Below, in pieces: positions 51,032-60,844 of a stretch of DNA of 64,000 nt. The DNA is from JBFXAF01 sp050184585. Lineage in GTDB: Bacteria > Pseudomonadota > Alphaproteobacteria > Rhizobiales > Rhizobiaceae. Every line of letters begins with the position of its first letter. Positions within the stretch are counted from its first letter, which is position 1. The notes under the pieces were generated by a model, which saw nothing but the letters and a program-made list of their open reading frames with translations, was not told the origin of the DNA and did no database searches. The translations under genes were made by a program, and so were the position numbers. The stretch lies in assembly GCA_050184585.1 (NCBI GenBank), contig JBFXAF010000001.1, forward strand, positions 692,231 to 756,230, given 5' to 3'.

Positions 51032-51540
51032 GAACGGCGCAGGTTTATCTCGCTCGTCACCACGTTCTTCCCGGTATCGGGATCGACATCGACCGTCGTC
51101 AACCTCATCCCGTCGTCGCCGATCTTCTGGACGGTGAGACGCGCCAGCCGGTCGCCATTGACCTCCTTGGCCCAGCGGACGTCGAGGTTGATGGCGTTGC
51201 CGCTGCGGCTGCCGTTCAGCCCCGCCGTGCCGGTGCCCGCGCCGACATAGGAGCCGGCGTATCTCGCCCCGTCCGCCCGCAGGTCGGCGCCGATGGCGCG
51301 CGAAACGATCAGGAGCCCTCGACAATTGCCGTCCAGCGACAGGGCCGTGTCGGTGGCGTCCGACTGGAAAGTGCAATTGACCTTGATGGGCGATGAATTG
51401 GTGCGGACCTTGACAGAACCCGTCCCGTTCCAGCTGCCATCCAGCGACTGCAGAAACTCGGCTTCGCTTGCCGCGGCGGGACCGGCGGCGGCAGCGAGCC
51501 CACCAGCCAGAATCAGGCGTGCTAAGGTCGTCATCGACAT
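51028..51540 (-). CDS. Secreted hypothetical protein
   Basis: A 170-residue protein with a signal peptide (about 1-24, cleavage near AAA-SEAE), then a beta-rich domain beginning FLQSLDGSWNGTGSVKVRT and containing the paired cysteines of VNCTFQSDAT and LDGNCRGLL, probably a disulfide. I do not know the family. GGAG lies 5 bases before ATG 51540; an inner ATG at 51534 is possible. As with the copy 1 neighbour, the stop codon is provided by the repeat terminus. Function unknown. Confidence 0.78.
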   Translation of the reverse strand: MSMTTLARLILAGGLAAAAGPAAASEAEFLQSLDGSWNGTGSVKVRTNSSPIKVNCTFQSDATDTALSLDGNCRGLLIVSRAIGADLRADGARYAGSYVGAGTGTAGLNGSRSGNAINLDVRWAKEVNGDRLARLTVQKIGDDGMRLTTVDVDPDTGKNVVTSEINLRRS

Positions 51541-51722
51541 GAACTCCGTCATTTCGGGGAATTTTGGCGCGACCCGACTTGGCCGCCGCTTCCAACCCAT
51601 ATTGGGCGGAGCTTCCGATTTGCCAGGGGTTTCATCATTACCATTTCGTTAGATCGGCCTGGACCAGCCGAATGCGGTCGCTACGGGTTGCGGCGCGGCG
51701 ACGTGCTTGCCAATGCACGCCG

Positions 51723-52604
51723 ATGAAACCTGAACCGTCGACGCCGAAGGCCGCGCTCTGGATGGCCGGCTCCATCACTTGCTTCCTGGTCATGTCCGTC
51801 GCGGGACGCGCGCTGGCGCCGCACCTCGACGTCTTCCAGGTCCTGGAGATGCGATCGCTGATCGGGCTGCTGATGATCTGGCCGCTGATCCGCGCCGAGG
51901 GCGGATTCGGTGCGATGCTGACGGGGCGGCCGCTGATGCATGTCGGCCGCAACGTCGCGCATTACGCCGGACAGTATGCCTGGTTCTACGCGCTCGCGCT
52001 GATCCCGCTCGCCGAGCTGATCTCGATCGAGTTCACCATGCCGTGCTGGGCGGCGATCCTGGCCGTGCTCTTCCTGCGCGAGAGGCTGTCGGCCGCCAAG
52101 GCGGGCGCCATCGTCCTCGGCCTCGTCGGTGTGCTCGTCATCGTTCGGCCGGGGGTGAACGAAATGAACCCGGGACACGTCGTCATCCTGTTCGGCGCAT
52201 TCATGTTCGCGATCTCGATCGTGATGGTGAAGGCGATGACCAGCACCGAGAACGCGGTCAGCATCATCTTCTGGATGCTGATCATCCAGTCGATGCTCGG
52301 CCTCGTCCCGGCGATCCAGGTCTGGCGCACGCCCTCGCCCGACCTGCTGCCGTGGATCGTGCTGGTCGCCTTCACCGGCACGTTTTCGCACTACTGCCTG
52401 GCACGGGCTCTCTCCCACGCGGACACCATGGTGGTGACGCCGATCGACTTCCTTCGCGTGCCGTTTTCGGCCCTGATCGGCTGGATGCTCTACGACGAGG
52501 CCATCGACGCCTGGGTGGCGGCCGGCGCGGCGCTGATCCTCTTCGGCAATCTTCTCAACCTGCAGCGCAGGACGACCAAGCCTGCCCCGGCCGAACTGCC
52601 GTGA
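51723..52604 (+). CDS. DMT-superfamily (EamA) transporter
   Basis: A 293-residue protein with about ten membrane helices in two EamA repeats (first about 10-140, second about 150-285; SIEFTMPCWAAILAVLFLRERL closes the first and DFLRVPFSALIGWMLYDEAIDAW is typical of the second). Family members export metabolites or amino acids. No neighbouring gene indicates the substrate. ATG 51723 is the first in-frame start with the right hydrophobic onset. Confidence 0.87.
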   Translation: MKPEPSTPKAALWMAGSITCFLVMSVAGRALAPHLDVFQVLEMRSLIGLLMIWPLIRAEGGFGAMLTGRPLMHVGRNVAHYAGQYAWFYALALIPLAELISIEFTMPCWAAILAVLFLRERLSAAKAGAIVLGLVGVLVIVRPGVNEMNPGHVVILFGAFMFAISIVMVKAMTSTENAVSIIFWMLIIQSMLGLVPAIQVWRTPSPDLLPWIVLVAFTGTFSHYCLARALSHADTMVVTPIDFLRVPFSALIGWMLYDEAIDAWVAAGAALILFGNLLNLQRRTTKPAPAELP

Positions 52605-52748
52605 ACGCCGGCACGACCCCGCGCTTGGCACATCCGATGCTCCGCCACCGCGCGCAGGCCTGTCGGCGCAAGCGGCGCCTTGCACCCGTACGTGGCGTCC
52701 GCCGACTTCACGCGCTCGCACCTGAAGCGCGGGTGACCCTGTCAGGGG

Positions 52749-55700
52749 TCAAACCAGCTCCACCTCGACGACGCCCGGCACGGCGCGGATCGCGGAGGCA
52801 ACCTGCGGCGAGACGCGGTAGCGTTCGGGCAGTTCGACCTCGACTTCCCCCGCGCCGCCATCCTTGATCACGATCAGGCTGACCTGCCCCTCACCGCGAA
52901 CGGAAAGCTGCGATGAGAGCGTGCCGATCGGTCCCGGGTCACGCAGGAAGATGCGCATCGCCTTCTGTACCTGTCCGGCCACCTCCTCCAGCGACTGGAC
53001 GGTCTGAATGCGCAGGTTCACCCCTTCCGGCCGGTCTTCGGCTGATACGGTGATGACGACCGAGTTTCCGGCCTCCAGCAAGTCGCGATACTGTGCGAGC
53101 CCCTCGGAGAACAGAACGGCCTCGTACTGTCCGGATGTGTCCGAAAGCTGGATGACGCCCATCCTGTTGCCCGTGCGGGTCTTGCGCTCCTGCTTGGCCG
53201 TGACGGTCCCGGCGAGCCGCCCGGCAGTCGCCCCGCGTTTCACGCCGGCCGCGAAATCGGCCCAGCTCTGCACGCGCAGCTTCTCGAGCGCCTTGCGATA
53301 CTCGTCGAGGGGATGGGCGGACAGATAGAAGCCGACCGCCTGGAACTCTCGGTGCAGACGTTCGGCCGGTAGCCACGGATTGGCCTTCGGCAGGCGGATC
53401 GCCTCGGGCGTGTTCGATGATCCCGCCCCGAAGATGTCGATCTGGCTGCTGCTCGCGCTCGCCTGGGCGAAGGCCGCCGCGCTCATGATGGCCTCGATGC
53501 CGGCGAGCATGCTCGCCCGGTCGCGGTCGAAGCAATCGAGCGCGCCGGCCATGATCAGGCTCTCGAACACGCGCTTGCCGACGATCCTGGGATCGACCCG
53601 CTGGGCGAAGTCGTCGAGGCTGGCGAACGGACGCTCGCGCCGCTTCTCGACGATGTGCTCGACGGCGGCATCGCCGATGCCCTTGATGGCGGAAAGCGAG
53701 TAGAAGATGCGGTTCTCGCCGACCTCGAAATCGCGGAACGAGGTCATCACCGATGGCAGTACGACCTCGATGCCGAGCCGCATCGCGTCCTGGCGGAAGT
53801 CGGCCAGCTTGTCGGTGTTCGACATGTCGAGCGTCATCGACGCCGCAAGGAACTCCACCGGATGATGCGCCTTCATCCAGGCGGTCTGGTAGGAGACGAT
53901 CGCGTAGGCGGCGGCGTGGCTCTTGTTGAAGCCGTAGTCGGCGAACTTGGCCAGCAGTTCGAAGATGAAATCGGCCTGCGGCTTCGACACGCCCCGCTCG
54001 ACCGCGCCGGTCACGAAGCGTTCGCGCTGCTGGTCCATTTCGGCGCGGATCTTCTTGCCCATGGCGCGCCGCAGCAGGTCGGCTTCGCCGAGCGAATAGC
54101 CGGCCAGTTCCTGCGCGATCTGCATGACCTGTTCCTGGTAGACGATGACCCCTTGCGTCTCCTTCACCAGATGATCGATCTTCGGATGGATCGAGGCCAC
54201 TTCCTCTTCGGCATGCTTGCGCGCGTTGTAGGTCGGGATGTTTTCCATCGGCCCGGGCCGGTAGAGGGCGACCAGAGCGATGATGTCCTCCACGCGGTCG
54301 GGCTTCATGCCGATGAGCGCCTTGCGCATGCCCGCCGATTCCACCTGGAAGACGCCGACAACCTCGCCGCGCGAAAGCATCTCGTAGGTCGGTCTGTCGT
54401 CGAGCGGCAGGCGTTCCAGGTCGATCTCGATGCCCTTGCGGCGGACCAGCTTGACCGCCCGATCGAGAACCGTGAGCGTCTTCAGGCCGAGGAAGTCGAA
54501 CTTGACCAGCCCCGCATCCTCGACCTTCTTCATGTTGAACTGGGTGACCGGCATGTCCGAGCGCGGGTCGCGGTACATCGGCACCAATTCGGACAGCGGC
54601 CGGTCGCCGATGACGATGCCGGCGGCATGCGTCGAGGCATGGCGGTAGAGGCCCTCCAGCTTCAGCGCGATGTCGAGCAGCGTCTGGACGATCGGCTCCT
54701 TCTCGGCTTCCTCCGCGAAACGCGGCTCCCCCTCGATCGCCTTGGCGAGCGTCACGGGATTCGCGGGGTTCTGGGGCACCATCTTGCAGAGCCGGTCGAC
54801 CTGCCCGTAGGGCATCTGAAGCACGCGGCCGACGTCACGCAGCACCGCGCGCGCCTGCAGCGTTCCGAACGTGATGATCTGCGCGACCTGGTCGCGGCCG
54901 TACTTGCCCTGGACGTAGCGGATGACCTCGTCGCGGCGGTCCTGGCAGAAATCGATGTCGAAGTCTGGCATGGACACGCGATCGGGATTGAGGAACCGCT
55001 CGAACAGCAGCGAGAAACGCAACGGATCGACATCGGTGATGGTCAGCGCGTAGGCGACGAGCGAGCCGGCGCCCGAACCGCGGCCGGGACCGACGGGTAT
55101 CTCGTGCGCCTTCGCCCACTTGATGAAGTCGGCCACGATCAGGAAGTAGCCTGGATACTTCATGCGCTGGATGACGCCGATCTCGTAGTCCAGCCGCGCC
55201 TCGTAGTCCTCCCGCGTGAAATCCGGGGTCATCCCCCGTGTCTCGAGCCTCGTCGCGAGGCCATCTCGCGCCTGCCTTGCCAGTTCCTCGGCCTCGACCT
55301 GGTCGGCGGCCTCGGCGTCGGCCATGTCCCGAGCGGCGAAGCGCGGCAGGATCGGATTGCGGTTCTTCGGGTAATAGGAGCAGCGCCGGGCGATCTCGAT
55401 GGTTGAATCGGTCGCCTCCGGCAGATCGGCGAACAGAGCGACCATCTCCGCCTGGGATTTCAGATAATTGTCCGCGGTAAGGCGGCGCCGGTTGTCATCG
55501 GCGACGACCGTGCCCTCGGCGATCGCCAACAGGGCGTCGTGCGCGTCGAAATCGTCGCGCGTCAGGAAGAACGCCTCGTTGGTCGCAACCAGCGGCAGAT
55601 CGTGCCGATAGGCAAGATCGATCGTCGCCGCTTCGATGCCCTGATCGTAGCCGGCGAGCCGCTCCACCTCGACGTAGAGACGGTCGCCGAAGATGGCCTT

Positions 55701-56261
55701 CATCTGCACGAGCCTGGCTTCGGCCAGCGTTGCATGGTCGGACGCGAGGGCCATGCCGATCGGTCCGCGCGGGCCGCCCGTGAGGCAGATGATTCCCTCG
55801 GCCAGCTCGACCAGACGCCCCATGCCGATATGAACGGCTTCTCCGGCCGGCGTCCCGAGATAGGCGTCGCTGACCAGCCTGACGAGGTTGGCGTACCCGG
55901 CTTCCGTCGCGGCGAAAAGCACCAGCGGCGCGTAGGGCCGGCCGCTCCGCTGCGTCTTCGCGCCCTCCCCCTGATCGGCGAAGTCCAGGTCGAGTTGGCA
56001 ACCAATCAGCGGCTGCACGCCGTCCTTCGACGCCTTCTGCGCGAACTCCAGAGCGCCGAACAGATTATTGGTGTCGGTGACAGCGATCGCCGGCGCGCGA
56101 TCATTGATCGCGTGGCCGACCACCTTGCCGAGAGGCAGCGCGCCTTCGAGAAGGGAGTAGGCCGAATGAACGCGCAGGTGGACGAACGGTCGCGCCGGAG
56201 CGGCCGCCGCCGAGGCCGCCGCCCGCAGGATCGGATCGCGTGTCGGGCGTTCGCCTGCCAT
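52749..56261 (-). CDS. dnaE: DNA polymerase III alpha subunit
   Basis: The 1170-residue replicative polymerase. The PHP domain is N-terminal (FVHLRVHSAYSLLEGALPLG), the catalytic aspartates lie in MPDFDIDFCQDRRDEVIRYV, and the fingers region has GEADLLRRAMGKKIRAEM. A helix-hairpin-helix (YSLSAIKGIGDAAVEHIVEK) and a C-terminal OB domain (GVIQLSDTSGQYEAVLFSEG) follow. ATG 56261 has GGAG upstream. Length and domain order fit replicative DnaE1, not the shorter DnaE2/ImuC of the SOS system. Confidence 0.95.
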   Translation of the reverse strand: MAGERPTRDPILRAAASAAAAPARPFVHLRVHSAYSLLEGALPLGKVVGHAINDRAPAIAVTDTNNLFGALEFAQKASKDGVQPLIGCQLDLDFADQGEGAKTQRSGRPYAPLVLFAATEAGYANLVRLVSDAYLGTPAGEAVHIGMGRLVELAEGIICLTGGPRGPIGMALASDHATLAEARLVQMKAIFGDRLYVEVERLAGYDQGIEAATIDLAYRHDLPLVATNEAFFLTRDDFDAHDALLAIAEGTVVADDNRRRLTADNYLKSQAEMVALFADLPEATDSTIEIARRCSYYPKNRNPILPRFAARDMADAEAADQVEAEELARQARDGLATRLETRGMTPDFTREDYEARLDYEIGVIQRMKYPGYFLIVADFIKWAKAHEIPVGPGRGSGAGSLVAYALTITDVDPLRFSLLFERFLNPDRVSMPDFDIDFCQDRRDEVIRYVQGKYGRDQVAQIITFGTLQARAVLRDVGRVLQMPYGQVDRLCKMVPQNPANPVTLAKAIEGEPRFAEEAEKEPIVQTLLDIALKLEGLYRHASTHAAGIVIGDRPLSELVPMYRDPRSDMPVTQFNMKKVEDAGLVKFDFLGLKTLTVLDRAVKLVRRKGIEIDLERLPLDDRPTYEMLSRGEVVGVFQVESAGMRKALIGMKPDRVEDIIALVALYRPGPMENIPTYNARKHAEEEVASIHPKIDHLVKETQGVIVYQEQVMQIAQELAGYSLGEADLLRRAMGKKIRAEMDQQRERFVTGAVERGVSKPQADFIFELLAKFADYGFNKSHAAAYAIVSYQTAWMKAHHPVEFLAASMTLDMSNTDKLADFRQDAMRLGIEVVLPSVMTSFRDFEVGENRIFYSLSAIKGIGDAAVEHIVEKRRERPFASLDDFAQRVDPRIVGKRVFESLIMAGALDCFDRDRASMLAGIEAIMSAAAFAQASASSSQIDIFGAGSSNTPEAIRLPKANPWLPAERLHREFQAVGFYLSAHPLDEYRKALEKLRVQSWADFAAGVKRGATAGRLAGTVTAKQERKTRTGNRMGVIQLSDTSGQYEAVLFSEGLAQYRDLLEAGNSVVITVSAEDRPEGVNLRIQTVQSLEEVAGQVQKAMRIFLRDPGPIGTLSSQLSVRGEGQVSLIVIKDGGAGEVEVELPERYRVSPQVASAIRAVPGVVEVELV

Positions 56262-56415
56262 TGTCTCCACGTCGTCTGAGGGGATTCGCCGGCCCATTGT
56301 CTGCGTGGCGACGCCGCTGTCCAGCGCCAAACGCGGCTTCGCACAGCCGCGGGTTGACGCTGTCGCGCCAAGCGCGGAAGATTCCACGGAACGAAGCGAA
56401 GATGGAGCAGGCCCG

Positions 56416-56787
56416 ATGGCGGTATCGAAGAGGGCCGTGGATGCCCTGGAGAGGGTCGTGCGGGACTATCTCGACGGCATGGTGTTCGCCGACGCGACGC
56501 GGCTGCGCGAGGCGTTCCATCCCGAGGTCCGGATCATTGGGCACTTCAACGGCCGGCTGGAGTGGTCGACCCTCGATGAGTTCATCGCCGACTGCGAGAA
56601 GGCCGGCGCCGCGCCGGCGAACGAACCCTACTACTGGGAGATCCTTTCGGCCGACGTGACCGGCGACATCGCCATGATCAAGCTTTCCGACGACTATCTC
56701 GGCATCCGCTTCACGGACTATCTGACACTCCTCAACCAGGAGGGCCGCTGGAGGATCGTCAACAAGACGTTCTTCGCCCACGCCTGA
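56416..56787 (+). CDS. NTF2-like/putative lumazine-binding family protein
   Basis: A 123-residue NTF2-like cone-fold protein. A long N-terminal helix (RAVDALERVVRDYLDGMVFA) is followed by DATRLREAFHPEVRIIGHFNGRL and the C-terminal strands ITDYLTLL-like FTDYLTLLNQEGRWRIVNKTF, the pattern of the Lumazine_bd_2 family. GGAG lies upstream of the ATG. It is divergent from dnaE. Function not known; the family includes enzymes and ligand binders. Confidence 0.82.
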   Translation: MAVSKRAVDALERVVRDYLDGMVFADATRLREAFHPEVRIIGHFNGRLEWSTLDEFIADCEKAGAAPANEPYYWEILSADVTGDIAMIKLSDDYLGIRFTDYLTLLNQEGRWRIVNKTFFAHA

Positions 56788-56808
56788 CGGCGAGGACGCC
56801 GGCCGGCT

Positions 56809-57474
56809 TCACGGCATGAGCCTGGCGACCAGGCCCGCAAGTTCCGACGGCGAGCCCGCGAGCGCGGCAGCGCCCGCGGCCTCCAGTTCGGTGCGGTCGC
56901 CAAAGCCCCAGAGCACGCCGATCGTCCGGATTCCGTTCTTCGCCGCGCCGCCGACGTCGTGCATCCTGTCGCCGATCATGACGGTTCGGTCGGGATCGAG
57001 GCCGTGCGTCGCGACGATGTGGCCGATCAACGTGTCCTTGTCGGCGTGGCTGCCGTCGAGCTGCGAACCGTGGACCTCGCGGAAATACGGCATCATCCCG
57101 AAGTGCTCGACGATCTCGCGCGCATAGCTCTCCAGCTTCGACGTCGCCACCGCCATGAAATGTCCCCTCGCCGCGATCTGCGCCAGCGCCTCGGGAATGC
57201 CGGGGATCAGCTTGTTCTCGAACTTGCCGACATCCGCATAGCGTTGGCGGTAAAGACGCAGCGCCTCCGCGGCCAGGAGGATGTCATCGCTGGCCAGGAG
57301 TTTCGGGAACGTCGCCTGAAGCGGAGGACCGATGTGCGCCCGCAGCGACTCGGCTTCGGGAGCGGCGCGGCCAAGCTGGACCAGCGCATGCTGCATCGAG
57401 CGGGTGATGCCGACGAAGGGATCGGTCAGCGTGCCGTCGAGATCGAACAGCACCGCGCCCGCGACTGCGGGCAT
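56809..57474 (-). CDS. HAD-family phosphatase, phosphoglycolate phosphatase-like
   Basis: A 221-residue HAD hydrolase with motif I AVLFDLDGTLTDPFVGITRSM at the N-terminus, a helical cap (about 20-85), motif II AVATSKLESYAREIVEHF, the lysine of HADKDTLIGHIV, and motif IV TVMIGDRMHDVGGAAKNGI. It resembles phosphoglycolate phosphatases and pyrophosphatases of the Gph/PpaX type. Its ATG overlaps the pccA stop by one base, so it is read with the carboxylase subunit; the substrate is not settled. Confidence 0.87.
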   Translation of the reverse strand: MPAVAGAVLFDLDGTLTDPFVGITRSMQHALVQLGRAAPEAESLRAHIGPPLQATFPKLLASDDILLAAEALRLYRQRYADVGKFENKLIPGIPEALAQIAARGHFMAVATSKLESYAREIVEHFGMMPYFREVHGSQLDGSHADKDTLIGHIVATHGLDPDRTVMIGDRMHDVGGAAKNGIRTIGVLWGFGDRTELEAAGAAALAGSPSELAGLVARLMP

Positions 57475-59486
57475 CAGGCGAACTCCATGATCACGGCGTC
57501 GACCGCCAGGCTATCACCCTGCTTCGCATTGATCGTGGACACCGTCAGGTCGCGCTCCGCGCGCAGCACGTTCTCCATCTTCATCGCCTCGACGACCGCC
57601 AGCGTCTCGCCGGCCTTGACCTCCTGCCCCTCGACCACGGCCACCGAGACCACCAGGCCTGGCATCGGGCAGAGCAGCATCTTTGACGTGTCCGGCGGCG
57701 CCTTCACCGGCATCAGACGGTCGAGCTCGGCGACGCGCGGCAGCATTGCGCGCGCCGTTACGGCCATCCCCTGCCAAGCGATGCGCACGGCGTTCGGCGC
57801 GGCGCGAACCTGGGCGGTGACGTTCCTTCCGCCGACCGTTCCGCGCCAGACGGGGTCGCCGGGACGCCAGTCCGACGCAACGGTCATCGGCTTGCCGCCG
57901 GCCACCACGAAGTCCGCTTCGAAGGGAACGGAAACCATGCCCTCGATCAGGCCGACGGGAATGTACTCGTCTCCGATCCTCACCTCCCAGTCACGCTTGA
58001 CTGACCCGGAGTGCGGACCAAGGCGGCCGGCAAGGCGGTCGAGGCGGTCCTTCCGCAGGAGTTCCATCGCCACCGCGACTGCGGCGAGGACCGCCTTCTC
58101 GTCGTCGCCGGGCGTCGGGGGGGCGAAGCCGTCGGGATACTCCTCCGCGATGAATCCCGTCGACAGCCGGCCTTCCCGCCAGCGCGGATGGCGCATCAGC
58201 GCGGAGAGGAACGGGATGTTGTGTTCGATGCCGTCGACGACGAAGGCGTCCAGCGCGTCCGACATGGCGTCGATGGCGGTCGCCCGGTCCGGCGCCCAGG
58301 TGCAGAGCTTTGCGATCATCGGGTCGTAGAACATCGAGATCTCCGACCCTTCGGTAACGCCCGTATCGTTGCGCACGACGACGTCGCCGAACCTGCCCTC
58401 CTCGGGCGGCCTGTACCGGGTCAGCCGGCCGATCGATGGCAGGAAGTTGCGGTACGGGTCCTCGGCATAGAGGCGGCTCTCGATCGCCCAGCCGGTCAGC
58501 GTCACGTCCGACTGTCTGATGGTGAGCGTCTCGCCGGCCGCCACGCGGATCATCTGCTCGACAAGGTCGATACCGGTCACCAGTTCCGTCACCGGATGCT
58601 CGACCTGCAGCCGGGTGTTCATCTCGAGGAAGTAGAAGTTCTTCTCCTTGTCGACGATGAACTCGACCGTGCCGGCGCTCTGGTACTCGACAGCCTTGGC
58701 CAGCGCGACCGACTGTTCGCCCATCGCCCGCCGCGTCTTCTCATCGAGGAACGGCGACGGTGCTTCCTCCGCCACCTTCTGGTTGCGGCGCTGGATGGAG
58801 CATTCCCGCTCACCGAGATAGATGACGTTGCCGTGTGCGTCACCCAGCACCTGGATCTCGATGTGGCGAGGGTCGACGACGAATTTTTCGATGAACACCC
58901 GGTCGTCGCCAAAGGAGCTCTTCGCCTCCGAGCGCGCCCGGTCGAAACCGTCGCGGACTTCGGACCTGTCCCAGGCGATGCGCATGCCCTTGCCGCCACC
59001 GCCGGCCGAGGCCTTGATCATGACGGGATAGCCGATGTCGCCGGCGATCTTCTCCGCATGGTCGACGTCCTCGATCACGCCGAGGAAGCCGGGCACCGTC
59101 GAAACCTTGGCCGCCGCCGCGAACTTCTTCGATTCGATCTTGTCGCCCATCGCCTCGATGGCCTTCGGCTTCGGGCCGATGAAGACGATGCCCTCCTTCT
59201 CCAGCGCCTCGCAAAAGGAGGCGCGCTCGGACAGGAAGCCATAGCCCGGATGCACCGCCTCGGCCCCGGACTCCTTGCAGGCGGCGATGATCCTGTCCGC
59301 GACGAGATAGCTCTGGGCGGCCGGCGCCGGGCCGATATGCACGGCCTCGTCGGCCATCTCCACATGCACTGCGTCGCGATCCGCGTCGGAATAGACTGCA
59401 ACCGTCGCGATGCCCATGGTCCTGGCCGTGCGGATGACGCGGCAGGCGATCTCGCCGCGATTGGCGATCAGGATTTTCTTGAACAT
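57474..59486 (-). CDS. pccA: Propionyl/acetyl-CoA carboxylase biotin-bearing alpha subunit
   Basis: A 670-residue subunit: biotin carboxylase N-terminus (FKKILIANRGEIACRVIRTA), ATP-grasp loop GGGGKGMRIA, HIEIQVLGDAHGNVIYLGER, EMNTRLQVEHPVTELVTG, then a linker domain and a C-terminal biotinyl domain with VEAMKMENVL (Lys biotinylated). It carboxylates its own biotin with bicarbonate and ATP for transfer by a beta subunit to propionyl-CoA or acetyl-CoA. The beta subunit gene is not adjacent here. ATG 59486 was chosen at the family start; it is divergent from the class III alcohol dehydrogenase gene. Confidence 0.92.
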   Translation of the reverse strand: MFKKILIANRGEIACRVIRTARTMGIATVAVYSDADRDAVHVEMADEAVHIGPAPAAQSYLVADRIIAACKESGAEAVHPGYGFLSERASFCEALEKEGIVFIGPKPKAIEAMGDKIESKKFAAAAKVSTVPGFLGVIEDVDHAEKIAGDIGYPVMIKASAGGGGKGMRIAWDRSEVRDGFDRARSEAKSSFGDDRVFIEKFVVDPRHIEIQVLGDAHGNVIYLGERECSIQRRNQKVAEEAPSPFLDEKTRRAMGEQSVALAKAVEYQSAGTVEFIVDKEKNFYFLEMNTRLQVEHPVTELVTGIDLVEQMIRVAAGETLTIRQSDVTLTGWAIESRLYAEDPYRNFLPSIGRLTRYRPPEEGRFGDVVVRNDTGVTEGSEISMFYDPMIAKLCTWAPDRATAIDAMSDALDAFVVDGIEHNIPFLSALMRHPRWREGRLSTGFIAEEYPDGFAPPTPGDDEKAVLAAVAVAMELLRKDRLDRLAGRLGPHSGSVKRDWEVRIGDEYIPVGLIEGMVSVPFEADFVVAGGKPMTVASDWRPGDPVWRGTVGGRNVTAQVRAAPNAVRIAWQGMAVTARAMLPRVAELDRLMPVKAPPDTSKMLLCPMPGLVVSVAVVEGQEVKAGETLAVVEAMKMENVLRAERDLTVSTINAKQGDSLAVDAVIMEFA

Positions 59487-59715
59487 CGGCGCGACGCCCT
59501 CCGGATGCGGCGTTTCCTTGTATGGAGTTCGCTTGGACGTCAAGGTGACCGCTCGGGACCGCAAATGATCAGGACGGTATTCGCCGGCAAAGCCCCCTGA
59601 GCGGGGACGCGCCATCGGCGACAGGCAGCAAGAACTCACCCGGGGCCTGCGGGTTGTGCGCCGGCGAAAATCCTGAAAGCTTGGCGACGCCAGAGGATGT
59701 GGAGGACAAATTCGG

Positions 59716-60843
59716 ATGAAAACACGCGCCGCCGTCGCCGTCGCAGCCGGAAAGCCGCTGGAGATCATGGAGGTCGACCTCGATGGCCCGAAGGCTGGCG
59801 AGGTGCTCGTCGAGATCAAGGCGACGGGCATCTGCCACACCGACGAGTTCACCCTGTCAGGCGCAGACCCTGAAGGCATCTTTCCGGCGATCCTCGGACA
59901 TGAGGGCGCGGGCGTGGTGGTCGACGTGGGACCGGGCGTGACCAGCGTCAGGAAGGGCGACCACGTCATCCCGCTCTACACGCCGGAATGCCGGCAGTGC
60001 CCCTCCTGCCTGTCGCGCAAGACGAACCTGTGCACCGCCATCCGGTCCACCCAGGGTCAAGGCCTCATGCCCGACGGCACCAGCCGCTTCTCGATCGGCA
60101 AGGACAAGATCTTCCACTACATGGGCTGCTCGACCTTCTCGAACTTCACCGTGCTGCCCGAGATCGCGGTGGCGAAGGTCAATCCGGACGCTCCCTTCGA
60201 CACGATCTGCTACATCGGCTGCGGGGTGACAACCGGCGTCGGCGCGGTGTTCAATACGGCCAAGGTCGAGCAGGGCGCGACCGCGGCCGTGTTCGGGCTC
60301 GGCGGCATCGGCCTCAACGTGATCCAGGGCCTCAAGCTCGCAGGCGCCGACATGATCATCGGCGTCGACATCAACGACGACAAGAAGGCCTGGGGCGAGA
60401 AGTTCGGGATGACGCATTTCGTCAACCCGGCCGGGATCGGCGGCGACGTCGTCGCCCATATCGTCAACCTGACCAAGCGCGGGGCCGATCAGATCGGCGG
60501 CGCCGATTATACGTTCGATTGTACGGGCAACGTGAAGGTCATGCGCCAAGCCCTTGAATGTGCACACAGAGGCTGGGGCCAGTCGATCGTCATCGGCGTC
60601 GCCGGCGCGGGCCAGGAGATTTCGACGCGGCCGTTCCAGCTGGTCACCGGACGCGTCTGGAAGGGCACCGCTTTCGGCGGCGCGCGCGGTCGTACCGACG
60701 TGCCGAGGATCGTGGACTGGTACATGGACGGCAAGATCCAGATCGATCCGATGATCACCCACAGGCTGTCGCTCGACGAGATCAACACTGGTTTCGACCT
60801 CATGCACCAGGGCAAGTCGATCAGGAGCGTCGTGGTCTTTTGA
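59716..60843 (+). CDS. frmA: S-(hydroxymethyl)glutathione dehydrogenase / class III alcohol dehydrogenase
   Basis: A 375-residue zinc-dependent dehydrogenase. Catalytic zinc ligands lie in ATGICHTDEFTLSGADPEG and GHEGAGVVVDVG; the structural zinc is bound by CRQCPSCLSRKTNLC; the class-specific TQGQGLMPDGTSRFS follows; the NAD motif is FGLGGIGLNVIQG. It oxidises the formaldehyde-glutathione adduct and reduces S-nitrosoglutathione. GGAGG lies 10 bases before the ATG. The adjacent GFA-family gene begins one base after its stop. Confidence 0.95.
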   Translation: MKTRAAVAVAAGKPLEIMEVDLDGPKAGEVLVEIKATGICHTDEFTLSGADPEGIFPAILGHEGAGVVVDVGPGVTSVRKGDHVIPLYTPECRQCPSCLSRKTNLCTAIRSTQGQGLMPDGTSRFSIGKDKIFHYMGCSTFSNFTVLPEIAVAKVNPDAPFDTICYIGCGVTTGVGAVFNTAKVEQGATAAVFGLGGIGLNVIQGLKLAGADMIIGVDINDDKKAWGEKFGMTHFVNPAGIGGDVVAHIVNLTKRGADQIGGADYTFDCTGNVKVMRQALECAHRGWGQSIVIGVAGAGQEISTRPFQLVTGRVWKGTAFGGARGRTDVPRIVDWYMDGKIQIDPMITHRLSLDEINTGFDLMHQGKSIRSVVVF

Positions 60844-60844
60844 G

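Noticed and set aside
53655..55406. Plus-strand open frame of 583 codons inside dnaE
   Set aside because: Antisense shadow of the replicative polymerase gene.
58011..59600. Plus-strand open frame of 529 codons inside pccA
   Set aside because: Antisense shadow of the carboxylase gene, no motif.
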